From NCBI RefSeq assembly GCF_001697185.1, contig NZ_CP014224.1:2333501-2397500 (forward strand): a DNA stretch of 64,000 nucleotides, written 5' to 3'. Every line of letters begins with the position of its first letter. Within the stretch, counting starts at the first letter, position 1. The position numbers and the translations under genes are program-made. Under the pieces are notes generated by a model, which ran no database searches, was not told the origin of the DNA, and was given only the letters and a program-made list of their open reading frames with translations. This DNA comes from Wenyingzhuangia fucanilytica. GTDB lineage: Bacteria > Bacteroidota > Bacteroidia > Flavobacteriales > Flavobacteriaceae. Of the stretch, positions 45,301-54,125 are shown one piece after another.

Positions 45301-46725
45301 ATTTGTTTTGTTTTGATTGATTTTAATAGTGAACGTTAAGAGCGTATCTTTAGATTCAAAATCTGCAGTAAAAGAATTTTTATCAATATGAAAATCTATA
45401 CTTGATTTTGATAATTTTATTTTTTTGTATTGAAGGTTTTTAAAGTTTAAACTTGCATTTACATCAAGATTTTTTTGACCAATATTTCCTTTAACCTCTC
45501 CTGTAAAATTAATATTTCTAAATCCTTCTAATTGTTTTACCTCTTGAGCAAATCCCTCAGAAATTAAAACTTTTAATTGTTTGTCTGGAGTATTTAATTG
45601 ATTAATAAAACCATCTAACTTAACATTACCTATATTGGTTTTGGCTTCTCCTTTAACAATTAATTTTTCTAGACTTACTTCTAAATCTCCATTAAAATTT
45701 ACATTTTTAATTCCTACATAATCTTCTGGTAAACTTTTGCTATATGGACTTGGTACAATTTTTTTTAAGACCTGAGTTTTTATATCAACATTTCCTTTTG
45801 CAATTCTAAATCTTAAATCATCTCTATCTTCAATACTGTTTGTTAAAAACAAATCTCCTTCTAAAATTAAAGACTCATCGTTAGAAACCATTTTGGTGTT
45901 GGTTAACCTAAGATTATTTAACGTTCCTTCTACCTTTGAACTAATATCTAGTTTTTCGTAACTATTAAAATGAGGATAAATTTTATCTATATCTTCTAAA
46001 GAAACCTCCCCGTGATGAACCTCTCCATTTAATTTCACTTTTTTAACAAAATCAGAAAAATCTGATGGTCCATAACTAAAAACTACATCTAAATTTAAAT
46101 CGGAATGATTGGTGAGAATATGAGTATTATCAAAACGCATTTCAGACAAAGAATACTTAAAGTCTGTCGCTAATTTTTGATATTTAATTTTATATACATC
46201 TTCAAAACTTAAAGAATCTGTTAAAACCTCTACATTAGGTCCTTCTATTTTTAATGTTTTTATATGTCCTGATACTTGATTAAAATTTACAACATAATCA
46301 TTATTCTTAGTTAAAGCATATCCTAAATTACTTGTTAAAACTTCGTTAAAATTTAACACCAAAGGCTTTGTACCTTTTTTACTTTTACCAAATTTAGATG
46401 AGAAAATAGTTAAACTACCTGAATCTTCTCCAGGATAAATAATATCGTTTACCCCTCCATTACTAACTTCTACATCAGCAAATGATAGAATTTTATTTTT
46501 TAAATTATGTAAATCAACCAACCTCCCTTTGGTATCTTCTGCATAAATAAGGGTGTCTTGATGGTGATCTCTAATTAAAAAGTTATGGATTTCAAATTCA
46601 CCAAAAGGATTAACCTGAATTGCTTCTACATGAAAAGAAACATCAAAATCATCTTCTAAGTACTTGAAAATGCGCTCGGTTATTAAAAGTTGAGTTTTAC
46701 CAAATTGCAAACAAATAACTAGCAA
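42385..46725 (-). CDS. tamB: TamB-like translocation and assembly protein
   Basis: A very long (about 1,446 residues from the TTG at 46725) beta-rich protein with a C-terminal DUF490 domain (about residues 1000-1400). It spans the periplasm as a hydrophobic groove and is thought to help assemble outer-membrane proteins or carry phospholipids. The first codons LVICLQFGK are the end of a membrane anchor. Upstream in frame, 46726-46785 encodes a conserved-looking anchor (IKTIIKILGRFLLAVVTLLL), but there is no ATG, GTG or TTG before the in-frame TAG at 46806-46804. The true start is therefore uncertain. Divergent from tsaD. Confidence 0.85.
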   Translation of the reverse strand: MLVICLQFGKTQLLITERIFKYLEDDFDVSFHVEAIQVNPFGEFEIHNFLIRDHHQDTLIYAEDTKGRLVDLHNLKNKILSFADVEVSNGGVNDIIYPGEDSGSLTIFSSKFGKSKKGTKPLVLNFNEVLTSNLGYALTKNNDYVVNFNQVSGHIKTLKIEGPNVEVLTDSLSFEDVYKIKYQKLATDFKYSLSEMRFDNTHILTNHSDLNLDVVFSYGPSDFSDFVKKVKLNGEVHHGEVSLEDIDKIYPHFNSYEKLDISSKVEGTLNNLRLTNTKMVSNDESLILEGDLFLTNSIEDRDDLRFRIAKGNVDIKTQVLKKIVPSPYSKSLPEDYVGIKNVNFNGDLEVSLEKLIVKGEAKTNIGNVKLDGFINQLNTPDKQLKVLISEGFAQEVKQLEGFRNINFTGEVKGNIGQKNLDVNASLNFKNLQYKKIKLSKSSIDFHIDKNSFTADFESKDTLLTFTIKINQNKTNKREEYNLDLEVTKAKIASLFPEGNHFQNNVTGVGKLKLINKPNEFTLDGLISDIYVETPKDSLNLSDMKVSLQSKGKDKNIFIESKDILSLEGEGAFNFEDLKVLAENALYKFIPGTQIRSEIANQTLVFKMQVYPTIVKVFTDQFWLDNNLTMSGVLDAKGDKGAIFAKIPSISSEDLKVDSLEITLDNSNQWINSNISIQKFKFKKQVYEDLSLLGKKVNDTLFVRSNFQSDKINNRAVFYLTTEDKAVSLGIESVYFKYLNSLWVNLEKKRNKIHYNYETGDWDFYEISFANGEQEFEFDGAVKKDHSKNLKLSLTKINLEEILPSIDSLNVGGIASGEVFFKEKNTLLKPNGSLKVEKLKINGVDYGNMVTSIEPNDKELGYNLNFNISNKATQNIDAHGEILVDENNFSDSKIDLKVSLNNLRLASLSPLGRNVLSTIRGKAKGEFTVSGSLNDFNSFGSIELKDAGLKFPYLNVDYNFVGDTKIDLQGKKFIFNKIALKDALYNTDGSLQGEINYDKYNNWNLDLKIDTSNLLVLNTAQAEDSKYYGTAFMRGFATIVGPTTDLAINVTGTTLPNTKFVLPISDIKQVENNRFIYYKESQTGDDTEVVNTGTIGGITVTLNLDITKDALGEVVIDQVSGSSLQGRTDGRLLIDIDKLFNIRMYGDLVVDEGLYNFRYGGFVNKPFTVKKGGTVSWNGDPYKAELNIEAIHHVKANPKVLLESLTVNRKIDVDLTTKVTGELFNSRQEFMISIPNASSTVSSELDFKLNIDENSKMRQFFSLLVTKNFYDENNINNTSSVITNTTSDIISNAVTEIFNKDEDKFHINFGYTSGETSSVEDLAIDDQIDIGVATEINDRVLINGKLGVPVGTKTQTAVVGEVKVEFLINKDGSLRSSVFNRQNEIQYSEEEQGYTQGIGLSYQIDFNNLTEMLQKIGLKEKKKEKPKEEEDFEITDDKMFYILPDLL

Positions 46726-46790
46726 AAGTAGTAGTGTAACTACTGCTAGTAAAAATCGACCGAGTATTTTTATTATTGTTTTTATAAACC

Positions 46791-46798
46791 TAAATTTG
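46791..46798 (+). promoter_or_regulatory. -7 element for tsaD
   Basis: TAAATTTG matches TAnnTTTG, 32 nt before the tsaD ATG. The -33 position has TTTT. It overlaps the uncertain 5' end of tamB on the other strand. Confidence 0.45.
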
Positions 46799-46829
46799 TG
46801 GCACTAAATTAGTTAATTTAACTTTAATT

Positions 46830-47852
46830 ATGCTTGATAAAACCTACATCTTAGCAATAGAATCTTCTTGCGATGACACCAGTGCTTCTGTAATATGTAA
46901 CGAACAGATTCTTTCTAATATTGTAGCCAATCAAGAGGTACATGCAAAATATGGTGGTGTGGTTCCAGAACTAGCTTCTAGAGCGCATCAACAAAATATT
47001 TTACCTGTGGTAGAAATGGCCTTAAAACAAGCCAATATTACTAAAGAACAATTAAATGCTATTGCGTTTACACAGGGACCTGGCTTAATGGGATCTTTAT
47101 TAGTGGGAACATCTTTTGCAAAATCTATGGCTTTGGCTTTAGAAATTCCATTGATTGCCATTAACCACATGCAAGCTCATATTCTTGCTCATTTTATTGA
47201 TGATGCCAACGAACAAAAACCTACTTTTCCGTTTTTATGTTTAACCATTAGTGGTGGACATACTCAGATTGTAAAAATCAATGATTATTTTAACATGGAA
47301 ATTTTAGGAGAAACCATTGATGATGCTGTAGGAGAAGCTTATGATAAAACTGCTAAAATTTTAGGACTACCTTACCCTGGTGGACCTTTAATTGATAAAT
47401 ACGCTCAAACAGGAGAAGCTGTTTATACATTTTCTAAACCAAAAGTAAAAGAACATCACTTTAGTTTTAGTGGATTAAAAACTGGGATTCTATATTTTAT
47501 TCAAAAACAAGTAAAAGAGAATCCTAATTTTATTGAGGAAAATCTTGAAAACATCTGTGCTAGTGTTCAAAACACAATTGCAGAAATTTTGATGGATAAA
47601 ATTAAAAAGGCTGTAAAAGAAACTGGTATCAAACAAATTGCTATTGCTGGTGGAGTTTCTGCTAATTCTGAAATTAGAAAACGACTTACCAACGCCCAAA
47701 AACATTTTGGATGGACTAGTTACATTCCTAAATTTGAATACACTACAGACAATGCTGCCATGATTGCTGTAACTGCCTATCAAAAATATAGATTAGGATT
47801 GTTTGATGACCAAAGTATTACTGCAAACCCAAGACTTAAAGTAACTTCTTAA
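46830..47852 (+). CDS. tsaD: tRNA N6-adenosine threonylcarbamoyltransferase TsaD
   Basis: This 340-residue enzyme attaches threonylcarbamoyl to A37 of ANN-decoding tRNAs, working with TsaB, TsaC and TsaE. It has ILAIESSCDDTSASVI at the start, the metal-binding NHMQAHILAHF near residue 112, and LTISGGHTQIV near 138. GEAYDKTAKILGLPYPGGP near 172 and the late GGVSANSEIR and TDNAAMIA complete the ASKHA fold. Length is standard. It is divergent from tamB, and its stop is 4 nt from that of the convergent KAS III-like gene. Confidence 0.97.
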   Translation: MLDKTYILAIESSCDDTSASVICNEQILSNIVANQEVHAKYGGVVPELASRAHQQNILPVVEMALKQANITKEQLNAIAFTQGPGLMGSLLVGTSFAKSMALALEIPLIAINHMQAHILAHFIDDANEQKPTFPFLCLTISGGHTQIVKINDYFNMEILGETIDDAVGEAYDKTAKILGLPYPGGPLIDKYAQTGEAVYTFSKPKVKEHHFSFSGLKTGILYFIQKQVKENPNFIEENLENICASVQNTIAEILMDKIKKAVKETGIKQIAIAGGVSANSEIRKRLTNAQKHFGWTSYIPKFEYTTDNAAMIAVTAYQKYRLGLFDDQSITANPRLKVTS

Positions 47853-47856
47853 AAGT

Positions 47857-48927
47857 TTATACTTTATAAGTAATTGCATTGATATTCATTCCAGCTCCAA
47901 CTGATGCAAAAATAACTATATCGTCTTTGGCTATTGAATGATTTTCTAACTCATTATTTAACACCATATCATACAAAATAGGCACTGTAGCTACTGAATT
48001 ATTCCCAAGTTTTTGAATAGACATTGGCATTACATGCTTTTTAACTGGCTTTCTATAAAGTCTATATAACCTTTTTACTATAGCCTCGTCCATTTTTTCG
48101 TTTGCTTGATGTAAAAAGATTTGATTGATATCATCAATATCTAAACCTCTTTTGTCCATCGCAGCTTTTATGGCTGCTGGAACATTTACCAAAGCAAACT
48201 CATATATTTTACGCCCTAACATTTTAATATAATTAATGTCTTGATCTTGGTCTTTATTAAAAGTAGCGCCAGAATATAAGTATCCTGCTTCCTCAATAGC
48301 ATAAGTTTGAGCAGCACTACTTAAAATTCCTCTTTCTTTATCTTCTAATTTTAACTCTATAATTGTAGCTCCCGCACCATCAGCAAAAATCATACTGTCT
48401 CTATCACTGTTATCAACTACTCTTGATAAAGTTTCAGCACCAATAACTAATGCTTTTTTTGCCTCACCAGCTTTTATAGCTTGATTAGCTTGAATCATAG
48501 CTTGTACCCAACCTGGACACCCAAATAATATATCGTAGGCAACACAATTTGGATTTTGAATTCCTAACTTCTTTTTAACTCTTGTAGCAAGACTTGGTAA
48601 CATATCTCCTTGAATACTTCCCTTTTTAACGTCTCCAAAATTATGAGCCACAATAATTAAATCTAATTCTTCTTGATTGATATTGGCATTTTGAATTGCT
48701 TTTAAAGAAGCTTCATAGGCTAAATCAGAAGTATTTACTTTGTCTTCTGCATACCTTCTCTCTTCAATTCCTGTTATAGCTTGGAATTTTTCGATAATTT
48801 CTTCATTTTCTTTTTCAAATAAAGTTCCGTCTTCATTTAAAAAAACATGGTTACTAAAATCGTTATTCTTTACTACTTTATTTGGAATTGCACTACCTGT
48901 ACCAGTAATGATTACATTTTTATACAT
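47857..48927 (-). CDS. 3-oxoacyl-ACP synthase III family protein
   Basis: This 356-residue thiolase-fold enzyme condenses an acyl starter with malonyl-ACP. The Cys-His-Asn triad is visible: Cys in ILFGCPGWVQAM near residue 130, His in IFLHQANEKM near 270, and Asn in KLGNNSVATVP near 313. It is longer than housekeeping FabH (about 317-330) and has an insertion between residues 20 and 50 (FSNHVFLNEDGTLFEKENEE). It could be a second, specialised FabH for branched or secondary lipids. It follows porV on the same strand but a clear terminator lies between them, so it is probably transcribed separately. Confidence 0.9.
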   Translation of the reverse strand: MYKNVIITGTGSAIPNKVVKNNDFSNHVFLNEDGTLFEKENEEIIEKFQAITGIEERRYAEDKVNTSDLAYEASLKAIQNANINQEELDLIIVAHNFGDVKKGSIQGDMLPSLATRVKKKLGIQNPNCVAYDILFGCPGWVQAMIQANQAIKAGEAKKALVIGAETLSRVVDNSDRDSMIFADGAGATIIELKLEDKERGILSSAAQTYAIEEAGYLYSGATFNKDQDQDINYIKMLGRKIYEFALVNVPAAIKAAMDKRGLDIDDINQIFLHQANEKMDEAIVKRLYRLYRKPVKKHVMPMSIQKLGNNSVATVPILYDMVLNNELENHSIAKDDIVIFASVGAGMNINAITYKV

Positions 48928-48946
48928 ACGCTATAAATATCAAAAA

Positions 48947-48969
48947 CCAGCGTTACTTCGTAACGCTGG
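48947..48969 (-). terminator. Terminator after porV
   Basis: A 10-bp perfect stem CCAGCGTTAC / GTAACGCTGG with a 3-nt loop; on the minus strand it is followed by TTTTTGA. Rather GC-rich for this window. Confidence 0.85.
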
Positions 48970-48994
48970 CTCAAATGTAAATATATTTTTAGGA

Positions 48995-50098
48995 TTAGTA
49001 CTCGTAAATATCTCCTAAATCAAAAGAGATAGAGAATCTAAGGGTGTTTTCAAGCGGATTGTTAACTACAGCGTTACTTGCCAAATACGAAAGATCAACA
49101 TTAAAAGAACTTGCTTTAAAACCAGCTCCTAGGGTAAAAAAGTTTCTATTCCCTTTATTTTCATTTTCTTTAAAATAACCTGCTCTAAACGCAAAAGCAT
49201 TGTTATATAAATATTCTGCTCCAATTCCAATGGTAACCTCTTGTAATTCTTCTTTAAAACCTCCTGGTGCATCAGAAAAAGAAGCAAACATTCCTTGTAA
49301 AAAGTTTTTATCATCTCCTCCAACAGCTGGAACTAAAAGTTTTGTGAATTCTAAGGTTACCCCTAATTGATTAAAATCATCAACAATAAAGTCAAAACCA
49401 CCTCCTAATTTTAAGTTTGTTGGTAGAAAACCTTCTCCTGATAAAACAGTTACTTTTGGACCAACATTACTAATATTAAAACCTGCTCTAGCAACTCCAT
49501 TAAATCCGTTAAATGCCATTTCATTAGACATATAATATCCTGAGATATCAACAGCAAATGCATTTGTAGGTTCATTATCATTAAGATTTGTTCCCGAAAT
49601 AGTTAAATCAGAACGGACATATCTTAAGGCAACAGCCATAGAATAATTATTACTTAACTTTAAAGAATAAGCTCCATCAATCGCCAACTCGTAAGGTGAT
49701 GCAGTTGTAGATGCAGAATTACCATCTTGTGTTATTTGTACTTCTCCGTAATTAAAATATTTAATTCCACCTCCAAAAGCACTTCTTTCATCTATTCTTT
49801 GTTGGTAACTTATATTTCCAACATAAATATCGTCGGTTAAGTTTCTTAACCAAGGGGTATAGTTTACAGAGGCAGTTACTTCTTTTTTGTGAAATACCAT
49901 TTTTGCTGCGTTATGGTATATTGCATTTCCATCAGCCGTAGATGCAACTCCTACATCTCCCATACCTGCTGCTCTTGCATCTGTAACAATATTTAAAAAT
50001 GGTGCTACAGTTGTAATGGTGTTATTTTGAGCATAAGCTTGAAGCCCTAAAACGGCTAACAGCAAGGTAAAGTGATTCTTTAACTTCATAAAATTCAT
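48995..50098 (-). CDS. porV: T9SS outer-membrane protein PorV
   Basis: This 367-residue outer-membrane barrel of the FadL superfamily has a signal peptide (about 1-23, ending QAYAQ). It has the PorV signature VAPFLNIVTDARAAGMGDVGVAS and NAIYHNAAKMVFHKKE near residues 30-75. PorV is the shuttle of the type IX secretion system: it takes cargo from the SprA translocon to the PorU sortase complex. It lies 17 nt downstream of porU, so the two are co-transcribed, and the unit ends with a terminator at 48947. Confidence 0.95.
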   Translation of the reverse strand: MNFMKLKNHFTLLLAVLGLQAYAQNNTITTVAPFLNIVTDARAAGMGDVGVASTADGNAIYHNAAKMVFHKKEVTASVNYTPWLRNLTDDIYVGNISYQQRIDERSAFGGGIKYFNYGEVQITQDGNSASTTASPYELAIDGAYSLKLSNNYSMAVALRYVRSDLTISGTNLNDNEPTNAFAVDISGYYMSNEMAFNGFNGVARAGFNISNVGPKVTVLSGEGFLPTNLKLGGGFDFIVDDFNQLGVTLEFTKLLVPAVGGDDKNFLQGMFASFSDAPGGFKEELQEVTIGIGAEYLYNNAFAFRAGYFKENENKGNRNFFTLGAGFKASSFNVDLSYLASNAVVNNPLENTLRFSISFDLGDIYEY

Positions 50099-50115
50099 AT
50101 AGTTTGTCTAGTTTT

Positions 50116-53100
50116 TTACAATATTACTAATTTTTCAATCTTTTCATCTGATTGACCTGTGATTATTTCTTTTACCGTTAATTTATAAACATATACTCCC
50201 TTTCCTAATTTGTTTCCAAAATCATCCTTTCCATCCCAAGTAACCACTCTTGAAATCTCATCAAGATTAGGGTCAGAAGCATAAATTGTTTTTATTAATT
50301 TTCCTGATAAGGTATATATCTGAACCGTAATTTCTACAGGATCTCCTTGTCTATTATTTTTAAACCAAAATTCGGTATGATTGATAAATGGGTTAGGATA
50401 ATTTAACACTCTACTTAACTTAAACCCCTTATCTTCTTGAGCATAGAAGCTTAACGTTTGAGTTGATGAATTATTGTATGTATCCCAAGCTTTAAATGTT
50501 ATTGTATGATTTCCTGGGGTTAATTCTGGTAATTTATAAGTAACAATCCCTTTGGTAAAATCGTCTTTTTCTGTGGTATAAAACTCATTTAAAGAAATAG
50601 GATTTGCCAAATCACCATCAATTACAACAGTAATATTATGACCTATTGAGTTTAAAGAAGTATTTACTCCACTATCATCCTGAATTTTAGCAATTAACTT
50701 TGGTGATGTACTGGTATTTCCTCCATCTGTAAACGTTTCATCATCCATAAATAACTGAATCACAGGAGGAGTATCATCATCTGGAGCATCAACATCAATT
50801 CCTCCAACCTTAAAATCAAAATCACTCCCTATTCTTTCTGTTGATTCCGATTCAGCATAAAAACTAAACTTTGCATTTTCGGGTGACACACTAACATCTT
50901 TTGATAAAATAAAATCAAAAGAAAAATTTCCGTTGTTTACAGAAGCTTCTCCAACAAAAACTTTACTTTCTAACGATTTAAAGTTTACCACTGTTCCAGA
51001 ACCTTCATTTAACAATGTTTTTCTATCAATTTCTTTATCAAATAAGGTTACAGACAATGTTCCGTTAAAATTTGACAACACACTTCCATTTTCCTTAATA
51101 GATCCCGTAACTTTTACTTTAGACAAAGCATTTAATTCTGTTATTTCTTGTAACGAAACATTTCCTGAAACTGGGTCTGTGGTATATTTTTCAATTTTAC
51201 TAATTTCAACACCTTCTTTAGGTAAAGAAAGTTTCATAGCTGGATCACCAAAAAAGTAAACAAAAAACTCATTGCTTAATCCAACGTTATTTTTAACATC
51301 TTTAAGAGCCTCTGCTGCAGTTCTTGTTTGACCATCAAAAGCATATAAATAATCTGCCAAATATCTATTAATTGTATTTCCTGCAAAAATTGAGATTTCT
51401 CTAGTTGTAGTAATCATTGCTACAGCTCCTCCATAAGCCCCTTCTATTAATTCCTCTCCTCCTGATAAAATTATAGGATCATCAAACCTAGAAAAATCAC
51501 AAGTTACTGTAATAAATAAAGGTTGATTATTTAGGTTTCTAAAACTTCTAATAGCTGGAATATCTAAATAAGTTTCTTGTCCTAATGCAAAATTATTTCC
51601 ATGTCCAAAATAATTGATTACCAACGAACCAGTATTAAATGCTTCGTGAAATCTTTTTGTTACTTCTGGATATCTTCCACCTCCTGAAGTAATTTCTTCT
51701 TTAAAAGCATCAGTATAAAGTTTTGCTAAATTTAAATTTGGATTGTTAACCTCAATTTTTAATGCCGAATCTTCTAAATATCTAATCAAAGATTGATCTG
51801 ATCCTTCTTGACCATCATCTCCTAAAAGGGTTATTTTATTTTTCCAACTTCCATTTGATTTAGATGAATAATAGTTTAATAATTTTGTAACATATTGATT
51901 TGCTTTTGTAATTGTTCCTACAGGAATTCTTCCTGTAACTATATCTAATTTACCTGTTACCTGTAATTCTCCATTATCTTGAGTATCATCTAATTCATCT
52001 AAATAACCATAATAATCATCAGAATTATAAGAACTTGTTAAACTATTACTAACTGTAGATAAATAAGCAGGTACAATTTGTGTGTCTTTATATATAATAC
52101 CTTTATAATCAAAAGAAGCATCACCAAACAAACATAAATATTTTAATCTGGTATCTTCGGAACTACTATTGTCATATAAAAATTTGGCAAAATCTCTAAT
52201 AGCTGTAATATCTGGAGCACCAGATCCAAACTCATTATAAATCTTTTCAATATCAATCACTTCTACCTTTATCTTTTCTGAATTTGTTTCAGAAATTGAG
52301 GTATTATTTCTATGGTAATCTCTTATTCTATTAGCCTCGTTAATAAATTCTTTTTTAGTAATAATGATGTATTGAATATCTTTTAAATCATGTAAATTTT
52401 GATTTGCCACATTAGCACCATTACTTAATTTTATAGGGGCATATGCATCAGAAATTTTTACTACTTGATACTTTTCTAACTCTCCATTTGTTAGTTCTTT
52501 AAACTTAAAACTACTAGTATTTATATCAGTATCAATTACTCTTTTAGGATTTGTATGATCTGTTACATTCCAAATAAAATCAATATCATTGTCATTACTT
52601 ATTTGATATTCTAATACTTCTCCAGTTGTTTTAGAATTAAAATTTAAGAAACCAAATTGCTTACCTGTAGCTGTTAAATTTCTATCTGCTATTACTTCTA
52701 AGTAATCTAAATATGCTAATGCAGAAAGATCCCCGTTATTATTCCATTGAACATTTAGTACTATATTATCATTTACAGGGGTGAAACTACCTGTTCCTTT
52801 AACATCTCTAAATGCTAACTTACCTGATGAAGTAATACTAGAATTAAAAACATTAATATTATTATAGTTTACCGAATAAAAAGATGATGTACTTACTGAC
52901 TTTGCACTAAAATTTCCTTTAACCAACACAGGTGTTGTATTAACTATATTTGGAAAATTAAATGTAAAACCTTGTTCATTATTAACTGTAAAATTTTCAC
53001 CAAACCACTTTCTACCTACACGGATATAATTAAAAAGTTCTTTTTCATGTAATAAGTAATCTGTAAAAGTAGTTACATCAATGGTTTTAGAGTTATTAAT

Positions 53101-53988
53101 AACCGCTTGATTTGATATTCTCTTTCCGTCTGTACCCGAATCTACATTGATAAAATAATATCCGTAATTAGAATAAATATTTTGTTTGTGACTAATTGAA
53201 TTTCTATCACTTAGACTCCATGAAATAGGTCCTTGAGCATAAAACAAAACATAATCGTTTTCGTTAAAAACACCATCATTCTCACCAGCTACATAAATAG
53301 CATTTTCTGTTAAATCCTCTTTTCTTGGTTGACTAAGTAACTCTGGTAACATGGCTCCTCCATTACCAAAAACTCTAATTTTTCTAGGGTTTAATGATGA
53401 TGTTTGAATACCAATGGAATTTAAAAAGTCTGCATCTATTTTAAACACCCCAGTTTTATCAATAGCAATTTTATACCAAGTACCTGTGTTTAATACAGAG
53501 CTTGTTACAACACTTGTTTGCCCTGTTTTAAAACTTTTTAAAGCTGTAGTACTTCTCTCTGCTATACCTAATCCATATGAAACGTTAAATGATTGAACTT
53601 GAAAAACCTCTCCATTAGAGTTTTTATACATTCCGTTGGCTTGAATACTATAATACTCAACACCTCTCTCTTTTACTATGGTTAATAAAGGATTAAAATT
53701 ATTAGGCAACTTCTTTATATTCAAAACTCCTAAAGCATTTGATGCTATTTTAGTAGTAATAATATTAGAAAAATTAATATTGTTAAGATTTCCAGTTTTT
53801 TCTTTTTTCCATTGTTTTACATATAACGGAATAAATTCATTTTGAAGAAAAACATCAGTTCCTGTCCAAATATTATCGTTAATAGTAGGTTCATTTTGTT
53901 GTTTCCAATCAATAGAAAACGATAAATTTTCTTGACCAAACATCAAAAAAGTACCAAGAAAAAAAAAGATTAGATATTGTAGCTTCAT
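50116..53988 (-). CDS. porU: T9SS sortase PorU
   Basis: A protein of about 1,290 residues when started at the ATG at 53988 (MKLQYLIFFFLGTFLMFGQ, a clear signal peptide). A TTG ten codons upstream is an unlikely alternative. PorU is the surface Cys protease/transpeptidase (C25, gingipain-like) that removes C-terminal sorting domains and attaches cargo to anionic lipopolysaccharide. The catalytic His is in NYFGHGNNFALGQ and the Cys in FITVTCDFSRFDDP, about 35 residues apart near the middle-to-end of the protein. The end has its own Ig-like and sorting-domain-like region (VLNYPNPFINHTEFWF, GVYVYKLTVKE). It is divergent from gldJ and upstream of porV. Confidence 0.95.
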   Translation of the reverse strand: MKLQYLIFFFLGTFLMFGQENLSFSIDWKQQNEPTINDNIWTGTDVFLQNEFIPLYVKQWKKEKTGNLNNINFSNIITTKIASNALGVLNIKKLPNNFNPLLTIVKERGVEYYSIQANGMYKNSNGEVFQVQSFNVSYGLGIAERSTTALKSFKTGQTSVVTSSVLNTGTWYKIAIDKTGVFKIDADFLNSIGIQTSSLNPRKIRVFGNGGAMLPELLSQPRKEDLTENAIYVAGENDGVFNENDYVLFYAQGPISWSLSDRNSISHKQNIYSNYGYYFINVDSGTDGKRISNQAVINNSKTIDVTTFTDYLLHEKELFNYIRVGRKWFGENFTVNNEQGFTFNFPNIVNTTPVLVKGNFSAKSVSTSSFYSVNYNNINVFNSSITSSGKLAFRDVKGTGSFTPVNDNIVLNVQWNNNGDLSALAYLDYLEVIADRNLTATGKQFGFLNFNSKTTGEVLEYQISNDNDIDFIWNVTDHTNPKRVIDTDINTSSFKFKELTNGELEKYQVVKISDAYAPIKLSNGANVANQNLHDLKDIQYIIITKKEFINEANRIRDYHRNNTSISETNSEKIKVEVIDIEKIYNEFGSGAPDITAIRDFAKFLYDNSSSEDTRLKYLCLFGDASFDYKGIIYKDTQIVPAYLSTVSNSLTSSYNSDDYYGYLDELDDTQDNGELQVTGKLDIVTGRIPVGTITKANQYVTKLLNYYSSKSNGSWKNKITLLGDDGQEGSDQSLIRYLEDSALKIEVNNPNLNLAKLYTDAFKEEITSGGGRYPEVTKRFHEAFNTGSLVINYFGHGNNFALGQETYLDIPAIRSFRNLNNQPLFITVTCDFSRFDDPIILSGGEELIEGAYGGAVAMITTTREISIFAGNTINRYLADYLYAFDGQTRTAAEALKDVKNNVGLSNEFFVYFFGDPAMKLSLPKEGVEISKIEKYTTDPVSGNVSLQEITELNALSKVKVTGSIKENGSVLSNFNGTLSVTLFDKEIDRKTLLNEGSGTVVNFKSLESKVFVGEASVNNGNFSFDFILSKDVSVSPENAKFSFYAESESTERIGSDFDFKVGGIDVDAPDDDTPPVIQLFMDDETFTDGGNTSTSPKLIAKIQDDSGVNTSLNSIGHNITVVIDGDLANPISLNEFYTTEKDDFTKGIVTYKLPELTPGNHTITFKAWDTYNNSSTQTLSFYAQEDKGFKLSRVLNYPNPFINHTEFWFKNNRQGDPVEITVQIYTLSGKLIKTIYASDPNLDEISRVVTWDGKDDFGNKLGKGVYVYKLTVKEIITGQSDEKIEKLVIL

Positions 53989-54012
53989 TTTTAGCAAATT
54001 ATTGTACGAATA

Positions 54013-54032
54013 TAACAATTTACACGTTGTTA
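54013..54032. promoter_or_regulatory. Inverted repeat TAACAA-N8-TTGTTA between porU and gldJ
   Basis: A perfect 6-8-6 inverted repeat 24 nt upstream of the porU ATG, in the divergent gap. Placed to control both genes. The half-sites resemble those upstream of the giant T9SS cargo genes, but spacing differs. Confidence 0.35.
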
Positions 54033-54125
54033 GCTATATGATATTTGTTGTTATAATTAAATTGTGTAATTAAGTATTATATGATATCTTGCGAATGATT
54101 TAACATGATAGAGACCGCTATTTAT

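Noticed and set aside
47857..50098. KAS III-like gene as part of the porU-porV operon
   Set aside because: A clear hairpin with a T run (48947-48969) follows porV, so co-transcription is doubtful and a functional link to T9SS is unsupported.
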